The notes beneath the pieces are model-generated. The model ran no database searches and was not told the origin of the DNA. It saw nothing but the letters and a program-made list of their open reading frames with translations. Made by a program: the position numbers and the translations under genes. Positions 7,053-14,271 of a DNA stretch of 25,988 nt are shown here, piece after piece; position 1 is the stretch's first letter, and each line of letters begins with the position of its first letter. Source of the DNA: DAOUEH01 sp034430515 (GTDB lineage Bacteria; Chloroflexota; Dehalococcoidia; Dehalococcoidales; RBG-16-60-22); the NCBI GenBank assembly GCA_034430515.1, contig DAOUEP010000005.1, positions 1 to 25,988 on the forward strand, written 5' to 3'.

Positions 7053-8558
7053 ATGGCCAAGAAAAGCGTGGGAATGTCTTCGGGCAAAAAGACCGATTAC
7101 CTGACGAGACTGCTCGCCAAACCGCTGCCCCAGGTCCTGGACGAGATGGAGGAGAGCATCCGGACGGCTGTGGAGGCCGCCCGCTTCGCCGAGGAAGCCG
7201 GCAAGGCGGCACGGGACGCCGCCGAAGCGGCCACGCGGGCCTCGGTGGAGGCCACCAAGAAGGCTGAGGAGACCCACCATACCGGCACCAGGGTAGCCGA
7301 GACCACCAACCGCTCCATCGCCGAAACCATCGCCAAGGCCGAGGCCGCCGTTAAGGCATCGCGGGATGCCGCCGCCGAGGCCGGGTTGAAGGCCACCGAG
7401 GCCGCCCGCCAGGCCAAAGAGGCCGCCGAGGCCTCCGCCAAGGCCTCCCGGGACGCCGCCGCCGAGAGCGCCAAAAAGACCGCCGAGGCCGTCAAACAGG
7501 CCAGAGAGGCCACCGCGGTCTCGCTGAAGGCCACCAAGGACGTGGAGAAATGGGCCGAGGAAGCGACCTCCCGGGCCATCGCCGCCGCCGAGAAGGCCGT
7601 CAATCGGGCCGACGAGGTCAACCAGGCCGCCCGGCAGATGGCCGATGAAGCCGTCCACAAGGCGGAAGCGGCCGCCGCCCAGGCCACCGCCGCCGCCGAG
7701 AAGGCCACCGGTCGGGCCGAAGAGGCGGAGACTACCGCCCGGCAAGTGGCCGAGGAAGCCGTCCGTAAGGCGACGGAAATCGCCGGTCGGGCCAGCCAGG
7801 CCGCCGAGGGGGCCGTCGCCAAAGCCAAAGAAGTAGAGACTACCGCCCGGCAGGCGGCCGAGGAGGCCATCCGCAAGGCCGACGAGGCCGTCGAGAAGGC
7901 CGCCGCCAAAGCCGAGGCCGTCAAGCTTGCCGCCCAGGAGATGGTCGAGGAGGCCATCCGTAAGGCCGAGGAGGTCGCCAACCGGGCCGCCGAGAAGACC
8001 ACCGGTCTGGCCGAAGAATTACAGGCTGCCGCCCGGCAGGCGGCGGAGGAATCCATCCGCAAGGCGGAAGCGGCCTCCAGCCAGGCCATCGCCGCCGCCG
8101 AGAAGGCCCCCGCCGAGGCCGAGAAGAGCGCCCGCCGCGCCGAAGCAGCCGCCCAGGCGGCCAACCAGGCGGCGGCAGCCGCCACCAAACAGGCCGAGGA
8201 GGTCGTCGCCGCCAGCGAAAGGGCCGTGGAAAAGGCCAACCGCATCGCCAGCGAGATGATTGCCAAGGCCGATGAGGCCATCCGGCGGGCCACCGACGCC
8301 AACCAGAAGTCCGACGATGCCGTCAACTCGGCGGCCGAAGCCCTGAAGATGGCCAGCGAGGCCCCGGAACGGGCCGCCAAGGCCGCCAGGGAAGCGGCTA
8401 ACGTGGCCGCCCGCGCCGAGCAGGCAGTCGAGAAGGCCGCCCGCCAGACCGAGGTGGCCGCCAAAAAGGCCGAGGACGCCGCCCTGATGGCACGGAAGGC
8501 GCTGACCGATATTGCCAAAAAGACCGAACGCAACGATATCGGCGCCAAGATGGCCTGA
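7053..8558 (+). CDS. Alanine-rich helical repeat protein (501 aa)
   Basis: No enzyme family is recognised. After a short basic start (MAKKSVGMSSGKK) and a more ordinary helix (LTRLLAKPLPQVLDEMEESI), almost the entire chain is Ala with Glu, Lys, Arg and Thr. Pro and Gly are nearly absent, as expected for one long alpha helix or coiled coil. There is no signal peptide or membrane segment. The middle contains repeats with the theme ARQ-AAEEAIRKA; three successive ARQ anchors are 36 residues apart, exactly ten helical turns, and later units are 29 and 33. The pattern recalls TolA-like stalks, LEA-type 11-mer proteins and phasin-like helices, but none can be assigned. The ATG at 7053 is preceded by GGAAGGGG. 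Long open frames on the opposite strand are by-products of GCC-rich codons. The gene has its own promoter. Confidence 0.82.
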   Translation: MAKKSVGMSSGKKTDYLTRLLAKPLPQVLDEMEESIRTAVEAARFAEEAGKAARDAAEAATRASVEATKKAEETHHTGTRVAETTNRSIAETIAKAEAAVKASRDAAAEAGLKATEAARQAKEAAEASAKASRDAAAESAKKTAEAVKQAREATAVSLKATKDVEKWAEEATSRAIAAAEKAVNRADEVNQAARQMADEAVHKAEAAAAQATAAAEKATGRAEEAETTARQVAEEAVRKATEIAGRASQAAEGAVAKAKEVETTARQAAEEAIRKADEAVEKAAAKAEAVKLAAQEMVEEAIRKAEEVANRAAEKTTGLAEELQAAARQAAEESIRKAEAASSQAIAAAEKAPAEAEKSARRAEAAAQAANQAAAAATKQAEEVVAASERAVEKANRIASEMIAKADEAIRRATDANQKSDDAVNSAAEALKMASEAPERAAKAAREAANVAARAEQAVEKAARQTEVAAKKAEDAALMARKALTDIAKKTERNDIGAKMA

Positions 8559-8564
8559 AACGGC

Positions 8565-8593
8565 TAGACCTGACCCCTTTCGTATTGTATAAT
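8565..8593 (+). promoter_or_regulatory. Promoter of the transketolase genes (probably leaderless)
   Basis: A perfect TATAAT (8588-8593) is preceded at 17 bases by TAGACC (8565-8570, four of six matches). The predicted start point near 8600 leaves only about three bases before GTG 8603, so the message would have practically no leader. Confidence 0.6.
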
Positions 8594-8602
8594 GGAGACG
8601 CT

Positions 8603-9484
8603 GTGGAAGCATCGTCCGATGTTAATAAGAAATCTTCCCGAACCCCGGCCGGCCCCGCCAGAGCCGGGGTTTTCCATTCGGACGAGGACTTAACCGCCGT
8701 CGCCAGGAGGCTGCGCCGCCACATCGTCACCATGATTGCCCGGGCCGGCAGCGGCCACCCCGGCGGCTCGCTCTCGGCGGTGGAAATCATCACAGCGCTC
8801 TACTGGCGCATTCTACGCCATAAGCCCGCCGACCCCGCCTGGCCGGAGCGCGACCGCTTCGTCATGAGCAAGGGGCACGCCGCCCCCGTCCTTTACGCCA
8901 CCCTGGCCGAGTGCGGCTATTTCCCCGTTAGCGAGCTTAACACCCTCCGCCAGCTGGGCAGCCACCTCCAGGGGCACGCCGACCGCACCCACACCCCCGG
9001 CGTGGAGATGTCCTCGGGGAGCCTGGGGCAGGGGCTATCCTTCGCCACCGGGCTGTCGCTGGGCGGGCGGCTGGATGGGGCCGGCTGGCGCGTCTACGTT
9101 TTGCTCTCCGACGGCGAGTGCGACGAGGGGCAGACCTGGGAGGCCGCCATGGCCGCCGCCAATTTCAAGCTGGATAACCTGACCGCCATCGTCGATAGAA
9201 ACGGCATCCAGCTGAGCGGCTTCAACCGCGACATCATGAAGCTGGAGCCGTTCAAGGACAAGTGGGCGGCCTTCGGCTGGCACGTCACCGAGATTGACGG
9301 GCACGATATTTCCCAGGTGCTTGATGCGCTGGCCGCGGCCCAAAAGGTCAAGGGGCAGCCCGCCGTCATCATCGCCCGCACCGTCAAGGGCAAGGGCGTC
9401 AGCTTTATGGAGAACAACGTGGACTTCCACGGCAAGGCCCCCAACGCCGAACAGCTGGAGCAGGCCCTGAAGGAGCTGGCCTGA
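8603..9484 (+). CDS. Transketolase, N-terminal (thiamine diphosphate-binding) subunit
   Basis: This is the pyrophosphate-binding half of a two-subunit transketolase, which moves two-carbon units between sugar phosphates in the non-oxidative pentose phosphate pathway. Visible motifs are GSGHPGGSLSAVE at about 49-61, MSKGHAAP at about 88-95, SSGSLGQGLSFATG, and the cofactor motif SDGECDEG (159-166) leading to IVDRNG. The GTG at 8603 (293 residues) is chosen because a TTG reading from 8585 would start inside the TATAAT box. The gene overlaps its partner by one base (TGATG), which implies translational coupling and equal amounts of the two subunits. Split transketolases are common in archaea and in some deep-branching or anaerobic bacteria. 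Confidence 0.93.
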   Translation: MEASSDVNKKSSRTPAGPARAGVFHSDEDLTAVARRLRRHIVTMIARAGSGHPGGSLSAVEIITALYWRILRHKPADPAWPERDRFVMSKGHAAPVLYATLAECGYFPVSELNTLRQLGSHLQGHADRTHTPGVEMSSGSLGQGLSFATGLSLGGRLDGAGWRVYVLLSDGECDEGQTWEAAMAAANFKLDNLTAIVDRNGIQLSGFNRDIMKLEPFKDKWAAFGWHVTEIDGHDISQVLDALAAAQKVKGQPAVIIARTVKGKGVSFMENNVDFHGKAPNAEQLEQALKELA

Positions 9485-10425
9485 TGAGCGACGCCGTATC
9501 CCTGCGCGAGACCTACGGCCAGACCCTGGTGGCACTGGGCAAGACCAACCCGGACATCGTGGTGCTGGACGCCGATCTCTCCCCCTCGACGATGACCAAG
9601 TTCTTCGCCAAAGAATTCCCGGAGCGTTTCTTCGAGGTGGGCATCGCCGAGGCCAACATGATTGGCATCGCCAGCGGGCTGGCCGCCGCCGGCAAGATTC
9701 CCTTCGCCTCCACCTTCGCCGTCTTCGCGCCGGGGCGCTGCTTCGACCAGATACGCGTCTCGGTGGCGCAGGCCCGGCTCAACGTCAAGATTGCCGTCAC
9801 CCACGCCGGCGTTACCGTCGGCGAGGACGGGGCCTCCCACCAGGCCCTGGAGGACATCGCTTTGGTCAACACTTTGCCCGGCTTCACCATCATCGTCCCG
9901 GCGGACGCCATCGAGACCGACCGGGCGGTGCGGGCCGCCGCGGCGCACGTCGGCCCCTGCTATATCCGCATGCCCCGCCCCAAGCTGCCCCTGATTTACG
10001 ACGAAAGCTATAAGTTCAAAATCGGTAAGGCCGTTACCCTGCGGGAAGGCCAGGACGCCGCCATCATCGCCATCGGCGTCATGGTGAGCCAGGCGCTGGC
10101 CGCCGCCGAGGAACTTGCTAAAGAAGGCATCAACTGCCGCGTCCTCAATATGCCCACCGTCAAGCCGATAGACGAGAAGGCCATTATTAAAGCGGCTCAA
10201 GAGACCGGCGCCGTCGTTACCGCCGAGGAGCACCAGCTAAACGGCGGCCTGGGGAGCATCGTGGCGCGGGTCGTCGCGGCGCACCACCCCGTGCCGATGG
10301 AGTTCGTGGGGGTCAATGACATCTTCGGACAGTCGGGCAAGCCCGACGAGCTGCTGGTGAAATACGGTCTGACGGCGGCTGATATCGCCGGGGCCGTGCG
10401 TAAGGCCGTCGGGCGCAAGGGCTAG
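9484..10425 (+). CDS. Transketolase, C-terminal subunit
   Basis: This 313-residue partner supplies the pyrimidine-binding domain and the C-terminal transketolase domain. The pyrimidine domain shows FFEVGIAEANMIGIASGLA, whose Glu activates the thiamine cofactor, then FASTFAVFAPGRCFDQIR, THAGVTVGEDGASHQALEDIA and YIRMPRPKLP. The C-terminal domain (about 185-313) has VLNMPTVKPID, the conserved AEEHQLNGGLGS and FGQSGKPDELL. Together the two chains cover a complete transketolase; related split DXS-like enzymes are possible but the sequence is closer to the transketolase type. Its TAG stop shares the CTAG palindrome with the stop of the opposing dCMP deaminase gene, so the genes converge with a four-base overlap and no room for a terminator. 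Confidence 0.93.
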   Translation: MSDAVSLRETYGQTLVALGKTNPDIVVLDADLSPSTMTKFFAKEFPERFFEVGIAEANMIGIASGLAAAGKIPFASTFAVFAPGRCFDQIRVSVAQARLNVKIAVTHAGVTVGEDGASHQALEDIALVNTLPGFTIIVPADAIETDRAVRAAAAHVGPCYIRMPRPKLPLIYDESYKFKIGKAVTLREGQDAAIIAIGVMVSQALAAAEELAKEGINCRVLNMPTVKPIDEKAIIKAAQETGAVVTAEEHQLNGGLGSIVARVVAAHHPVPMEFVGVNDIFGQSGKPDELLVKYGLTAADIAGAVRKAVGRKG

Positions 10426-10907
10426 TCGAGGAAGGTTACCTCCGCCGGAGGCCGCGGCTTCATCTCCACGTCAATGCCCGCCTCTTTGAACAGGTTGAGG
10501 AACTCGTCGTCGTTATATTTCCCGAAGCTGACGAAACGGGCAATCTTGGCGTTGACCAGCATCTTGGCGCAGAGCACGCAGGGCGTGTGCGTGCAGTAGA
10601 CGGTGCTCCCCTCTAAGCTGACGCCGTGCAGCCCTGCCTGGATGATGACGTTCTGCTCGGCGTGGATGGCGCGGCAGAGCTCCTGGCGCGTCCCCGATTC
10701 TATCCCAAACTCATCGCGGAGGCAGCCCAGCGTCAGGCAGTCCTTGGCCCCGGAGGGCGCCCCGTTATAGCCGGTGGCCAGGATGTGCTTGTCGCGCACC
10801 GCTACCGCCCCCATGTGGTGCCGCCGGCAGGTGGACTGCTCGGCCACCACCGAGGCAATCTTGAGGAAATACTCGTCTTTTTCCGGTCTGGTTTTTATCT
10901 CCGTCAT
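10422..10907 (-). CDS. dCMP/cytidine deaminase family protein
   Basis: The protein is a zinc-dependent deaminase of the dCMP deaminase/ComEB type, which converts dCMP to dUMP as precursor for dTMP. The zinc site is clear: H82-A83-E84 (IHAEQN) with the proton-shuttling Glu, and C110/C113 (HTPCVLC). The region ATGYNGAPSGAKDC is the usual substrate-side motif, and an extra His/Cys-containing stretch (TCRRHHMGAV) is typical of dCMP deaminases. The length of 161 residues is normal. The ATG overlaps the stop of the preceding UPF0200 kinase gene in ATGA, so the two are one transcript and are probably coupled. Both may work in pyrimidine nucleotide supply. Confidence 0.92.
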   Translation of the reverse strand: MTEIKTRPEKDEYFLKIASVVAEQSTCRRHHMGAVAVRDKHILATGYNGAPSGAKDCLTLGCLRDEFGIESGTRQELCRAIHAEQNVIIQAGLHGVSLEGSTVYCTHTPCVLCAKMLVNAKIARFVSFGKYNDDEFLNLFKEAGIDVEMKPRPPAEVTFLD

Positions 10908-11458
10908 TTCAGCTTCTTAATAATCCTTTCAACCTGCGCTTGCATCTCTTTCAGCGAAGCCTCGTTGGCGACGGTGTAATCGGCCACGGCAATCGGCCCG
11001 CCCTTGTTGAGGTTCTCGATTTCGGCATAATCACGATTGGCCGCTTCTTGCGGCGTCAGCGGCCTTACCTTGCGGGCGCCCAGCCGGGCGTAGCGCGTCC
11101 GGGGCGACGCCCAGACCGCCAGAACAATAAAATCGTCCCCGTAGCGGTCTTTGAGGAAGCGGTACTCCTCCCAGGAGTAAAGCCCGTCCACCACCACATT
11201 GCCCTTTTTCCGGGCCGCCTCGATGCGGGGCAGGCTCAGTTCGGCGTAGGCGGCCATGCCGTGCTCTTTCCTCAGCTTCTCCCGCACCGGCCGCTCGCTG
11301 GCCTCGGTCAGGGGCAGGCCCGCCGCCCTGACCGCATCATCGGTAATGTCCCCGAAACGGACGACGGCGTAGCCCTTCTCGCGGAAATATCGGGCGGCCT
11401 GGCTCTTGCCGGCGCCGGCCATGCCCACCACGGCGACCACTTTGCCCATACGGTTCAT
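10904..11458 (-). CDS. UPF0200-like P-loop nucleotide kinase (dephospho-CoA kinase fold)
   Basis: The 184-residue protein begins with a Walker A motif GMAGAGKS (12-19), followed by an ARYFREKGYAVVRFGDITDDAVRAAGLPLTE-type stretch, VVVDGLYSWEEYRFLK, VWASPRTRYARLGARK and ADYTVANEASL. The order and wording match the UPF0200/AAA_18 family of small nucleotide-kinase-like proteins best known from archaea and distantly related to dephospho-CoA kinase and adenylate kinase. The exact substrate is unknown. The start at ATG 11458 is preferred (11449 is possible); a much longer in-frame upstream reading overlaps the cca gene on the other strand and is rejected. Its start region lies back to back with the cca promoter. 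The ATGA overlap with dCMP deaminase hints at a role in nucleotide metabolism. Confidence 0.82.
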   Translation of the reverse strand: MNRMGKVVAVVGMAGAGKSQAARYFREKGYAVVRFGDITDDAVRAAGLPLTEASERPVREKLRKEHGMAAYAELSLPRIEAARKKGNVVVDGLYSWEEYRFLKDRYGDDFIVLAVWASPRTRYARLGARKVRPLTPQEAANRDYAEIENLNKGGPIAVADYTVANEASLKEMQAQVERIIKKLK

Positions 11459-11496
11459 TATAAGCGGTTCCGGCCCGAAATGACAATCAAGGCTTA

Positions 11497-11505
11497 TGCT
11501 ATAAT
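11497..11505 (+). promoter_or_regulatory. Extended -10 promoter of cca (leaderless)
   Basis: TGC-TATAAT (11497-11505) is a perfect extended -10 element. No good -35 box is found, which extended -10 promoters can do without. The predicted first base is near 11512, so transcription begins at or one base before the ATG at 11513. Confidence 0.65.
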
Positions 11506-11512
11506 ATTTAAA

Positions 11513-12769
11513 ATGTCTCAACCAACTAATCTCGCCGACCGGCTGGAAGAGCAGCTCCCCACCGACCTGAACGAGTTCATCGAGAAGGCCGGCATCATCG
11601 CCCGCGAGCGCCGCCAGCCGCTCTACCTGGTGGGCGGGGCGGTACGCGACCTGCTCCTGGAGCGCGCCAACCTTGACCTGGACCTGGTCGTCGCGGGGGA
11701 CGCCATCGCGCTGGCCGGGGAGATTGCTCCCCTCTTTAAGGCCGATATCACCGCTCATCCCCGTTTCGGCACGGCCAGCCTCCGCTGGGGCCGCCGCCGC
11801 GCCGATATCGTCACCGCCCGCGCCGAGACCTACGCCCGCCCCGGCGCGCTGCCGAAGGTGAGGCCGGGCACGATTGACGACGACCTGGCCCGCCGCGACT
11901 TCACCGTCAACGCCATGGCCGTGGCGCTCGACCCCCGCCACTACGGCGAGCTGGCCGACCCGCACGGGGGGCAAAAAGACCTGAAAAAGCGGCTCATCCG
12001 GGTGCTCCACGACCGAAGCTTCCGCGACGACGCCACCCGTATCTGGCGGGCCGTCCGCTACGAGCAGCGCCTCGACTTCCGCATCGAGCCAGTGACCCTA
12101 GACCTGCTTAAAAAGGGCTTGGCGCACCTCAGGACGGTCGGCGGCAGCCGCACCCGCCGCGAGCTGGAGCTTTACCTTACGGAGGAGACGCCGGAAAAGG
12201 CCCTGGCGCGCGCCGGCAACCTGGGGGTACTGGCAAAATTGAATCCGTCCCTGACCGGCGACGAGTGGCTGGCCGAGAGCTTCGGCCGGGCGCGGGAGGT
12301 CTGCCTGCCCGCCGCACCTTCGACAGTACTCTACCTGGCCTTATTTTTCTACCGGCTGGCCGACACCGAGACCGAAAAGCTGACTAACTACCTCCGCCTG
12401 CCCGCCGCCGCGAGCCGGGTACTGCGCGATACGCTGGCCGTCAAGGCTAAAACCGTCGAGCTGGCCGAGCCGGGCCTGCCGCCGAGCCGGGTCTACCATT
12501 ACCTGCACGGCCTGGGTCTGACGGCGCTGACCGCCGCCCGGCTGGCCACCGGCTCGCCGACCGCCGCCGAGCACATCGAGCTTTACCTGAACGTGCTGCG
12601 GCACGTCAACCCCGTCCTGGGCGGCGAAGACCTCAAGAAGATGGGCGTCCCGGAGGGGCCGCATATCAAGGAGGCGCTGCTAGCCCTGCGCGAGGCCCGG
12701 CTGGACGGGCGGATTGACAGCCGGGAAGAAGAGGAGGCGATGGTGCGGGGGTTTCTGGGGGATAAGTAG
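11513..12769 (+). CDS. cca: CCA tRNA nucleotidyltransferase (class II) family
   Basis: Class II nucleotidyltransferases add CCA (or only CC or A in split systems) to tRNA 3' ends and are close relatives of bacterial poly(A) polymerase. The head domain has YLVGGAVRDLLL at about 38-49, the metal-binding DLD pair at D55/D57, and ADIVTARAETY. RRDFTVNAMA lies at about 127-136, followed by DPHGGQKDLKKRLIRVLHDRSFRDDATRIWRAVR, the neck region that selects nucleotides. The C-terminal 200 residues are helical body and tail. At 418 residues it is of normal size and lacks an HD domain. The ATG at 11513 is chosen because the TATAAT box lies seven bases upstream; any longer reading is an artefact of the opposite gene. 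Confidence 0.9.
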   Translation: MSQPTNLADRLEEQLPTDLNEFIEKAGIIARERRQPLYLVGGAVRDLLLERANLDLDLVVAGDAIALAGEIAPLFKADITAHPRFGTASLRWGRRRADIVTARAETYARPGALPKVRPGTIDDDLARRDFTVNAMAVALDPRHYGELADPHGGQKDLKKRLIRVLHDRSFRDDATRIWRAVRYEQRLDFRIEPVTLDLLKKGLAHLRTVGGSRTRRELELYLTEETPEKALARAGNLGVLAKLNPSLTGDEWLAESFGRAREVCLPAAPSTVLYLALFFYRLADTETEKLTNYLRLPAAASRVLRDTLAVKAKTVELAEPGLPPSRVYHYLHGLGLTALTAARLATGSPTAAEHIELYLNVLRHVNPVLGGEDLKKMGVPEGPHIKEALLALREARLDGRIDSREEEEAMVRGFLGDK

Positions 12770-12781
12770 GTCATTATCTCT

Positions 12782-12877
12782 GAAAAATCCTCCTTAGTCC
12801 CCCTTTTCAAAGGGGGACAATACACCTTGCATGATGGGTCGTCTCCCTTTCGTAAAGGGAGAGTGAGAAGGATTTTC
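12782..12877 (+). repeat. Palindromic MITE-like intergenic element 1
   Basis: A 96-base element has imperfect inverted ends (GAAAAATCCTCCTTA and GAGAAGGATTTTC). Inside are two hairpins: GTCCCCCTTT/AAAGGGGGAC with a two-base loop (12797-12818) and TCTCCCTTT/AAAGGGAGA with a three-base loop (12842-12862). The same architecture recurs at 22536-22655. There is no T tract after either hairpin, so it is not a typical terminator, although it lies just behind the cca stop. Confidence 0.75.
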
Positions 12878-12880
12878 TTT

Positions 12881-12935
12881 CCGGGCTAAGCCGTGGATGT
12901 GCCGAGAGCGGCCAGGGTGGGAATAGATTACCCCA
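12881..12935 (+). repeat. Dispersed intergenic repeat, copy B (short form)
   Basis: CCGGGCTAAGCCGTGGATG followed by a GC-rich spacer and AGGGTGGGAATAGATTACCC matches copies A, C and E but lacks the 27-base hairpin insert. It begins three bases after the palindromic element and runs over the stop codon (12928-12930) of rubrerythrin on the other strand. Confidence 0.65.
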
Positions 12936-13434
12936 CCTCCTCAAACGCCTTCGCCGGCGCGCCGCAGACGGGGCATTTATCGGGCGGCTGGCCGGTGACG
13001 GTATTGCCGCAGACCCGGCAGACGTAGTAAGTGGCGTCCTCCGGAGCTTTCCCCTTCTTGAGCGCTGCCAGGGCCGCCTCGAAGTGGGCGTGGTGCGCCT
13101 TCTCCACCTCGCCAGCCCACCGGAACGTGCGCTCGGCCCGGTCGTTCTTTTCCAACTCCGCCTTCTCGACGAAGGCCGGGTACATGTAAGTGAACTCCTG
13201 CCGCTCCCCCATACTGGCCGCCAGCAGGTTGTCCTTGGTCGCGCCGATGGCGTCCATGGCGTTGAGGTGGTTACGGGCGTGAATCGTCTCGGCGGCGGCC
13301 ACCGCCCTAAAGAGCCGCGCCACCTGCGGGTAGCCCTCCCTGGCCGCCTTCTCGGCGAAAAAGGTATAGCGCCGTTCGGCCTGGCTCTCGACGGCGAAGG
13401 CCTCCCGCAGATTATCTTCGGTAACGTAGGCCAT
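12928..13434 (-). CDS. rbr: Rubrerythrin
   Basis: Rubrerythrin reduces hydrogen peroxide in anaerobes, taking electrons through a rubredoxin-like iron site to a di-iron centre. The N-terminal ferritin-like domain has the ligand-rich helices AFAVESQAERRY, AAAETIHARNH, YPAFVEKAELEKNDRAERTF and VEKAHHAHFEAAL. The C-terminal rubredoxin-like domain has the two CxxC pairs in YVCRVCGNTV and DKCPVCGAP. The 168 residues and domain order are normal. AGGTG lies before the ATG. The last codons overlap intergenic repeat copy B, so the final residues (FEEVG) may be recent. A dedicated promoter lies at 13475-13503. It indicates an anaerobic or microaerophilic life with peroxide defence. Confidence 0.95.
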   Translation of the reverse strand: MAYVTEDNLREAFAVESQAERRYTFFAEKAAREGYPQVARLFRAVAAAETIHARNHLNAMDAIGATKDNLLAASMGERQEFTYMYPAFVEKAELEKNDRAERTFRWAGEVEKAHHAHFEAALAALKKGKAPEDATYYVCRVCGNTVTGQPPDKCPVCGAPAKAFEEVG

Positions 13435-13474
13435 GATAAAACACCTGCTTTCTGCTCTGATAATCCCTGCCGAT

Positions 13475-13503
13475 ATTATAGTCTACTTCAGCTCGTCTTT
13501 CAG
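13475..13503 (-). promoter_or_regulatory. Promoter of rubrerythrin, inside the end of the upstream gene
   Basis: CTGAAA (13498-13503) and a perfect TATAAT (13475-13480) are separated by 17 bases on the minus strand. The -35 box lies within the last codons of the alpha/beta hydrolase gene, so rubrerythrin can be expressed independently of rsmA - ispE - hydrolase. No clear operator palindrome is seen. Confidence 0.62.
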
Positions 13504-14271
13504 TATCGCGTAGAACCTGTCCCGCGCGTACCTTTCCTCCCAGGGCTCGTGGCCGCATTTCTCCAGCAGGATGAACCGGAAGTCCTTCAGCACGCGAGAG
13601 AGCGGCCCGCTGACGCCCGCGGCGGGGTGGGGGTCGTAATCTCCGTGGATGGCGACGACGGGACAGGCTATTTTCCCCCCCATTTTCAGCAGCTCCCCGC
13701 TGGTACGCAGCGGCTTGGCCTCCGCCCAGACCCGGCGGTTGACGGCCTCGCTGACCGGCAGCGGCTCCGGCTCTTCCTCCGGGGGCAGCCGGTCGTAAGC
13801 GTCCGCCCGGGCAAAAAGCTCGCCGAGGCGCGCCATCGGCCCGTCTTTGTCCGGGGCGGCGGGGTCGTTGATGACGTCAATCAGCCGGAAGGCTTCGACC
13901 CGCTCCGCCTCGCTGAGCCGGTTGAGGCGTTCGGGGGTGATATTGTCGGCGTACTCTGGCTCGAAGGGGCCGCTGCCGACGAGAACGAGTTTTCGCACCA
14001 GCGCCGGATAGCGGGCCGTAACGATAAAGGCCAGCATCGCCCCCCAGGAGTGCCCGATGAGGATAGCGGGTAAAGCGGCGTGCCGACTGAGGACGGCGTG
14101 CAGCTCGACTATCTGACCTATCAGCGTATCCTTCGTTTGCAGCGGCTCCAGCACGCCCCTGTCTCCGGCCAGCTCCCTGGCGACGGGCGCCGCCGAGCCG
14201 GGCGCCCCCGGCCCGCCGTGAATCACGGCTACTCTATAAGGCGGTTTCCCCCAAATCCTGAGATTTTTCAT
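13483..14271 (-). CDS. Alpha/beta hydrolase
   Basis: The 262-residue chain is a complete alpha/beta-hydrolase fold. The oxyanion region is HGGPGAPGS (18-26), the nucleophile elbow is GHSWG with S75, the acid is probably D213 in HGDYDPHP, and the base is H241 in KCGHEPWEE. A cap region rich in Glu and Pro lies between about residues 105 and 195. HGGPG at the oxyanion site is common in proline iminopeptidase-like members, but the substrate cannot be told. The ATG overlaps the ispE stop in ATGA, so it is co-translated with ispE; a functional link to isoprenoid synthesis is not implied. Confidence 0.88.
   Translation of the reverse strand: MKNLRIWGKPPYRVAVIHGGPGAPGSAAPVARELAGDRGVLEPLQTKDTLIGQIVELHAVLSRHAALPAILIGHSWGAMLAFIVTARYPALVRKLVLVGSGPFEPEYADNITPERLNRLSEAERVEAFRLIDVINDPAAPDKDGPMARLGELFARADAYDRLPPEEEPEPLPVSEAVNRRVWAEAKPLRTSGELLKMGGKIACPVVAIHGDYDPHPAAGVSGPLSRVLKDFRFILLEKCGHEPWEERYARDRFYAILKDELK

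Noticed and set aside
7097..8548. Very long open frame (483 codons) antisense to the alanine-rich gene, plus further frames on both strands
   Set aside because: They arise because GCC/GCG-rich alanine codons leave few stops in other frames; the predicted proteins are low-complexity Ser/Ala or Pro/Arg chains, and the plus-strand frame has promoter and ribosome binding site.
11459..12010. Upstream extension of the UPF0200 kinase by some 180 residues
   Set aside because: It would overlap cca on the other strand and its promoter; the P-loop family begins at the short start.
12797..12862. Hairpins after cca as rho-independent terminators
   Set aside because: Stems are perfect but no T tract follows on either strand, and the same pair recurs at 22536 as part of a dispersed element.
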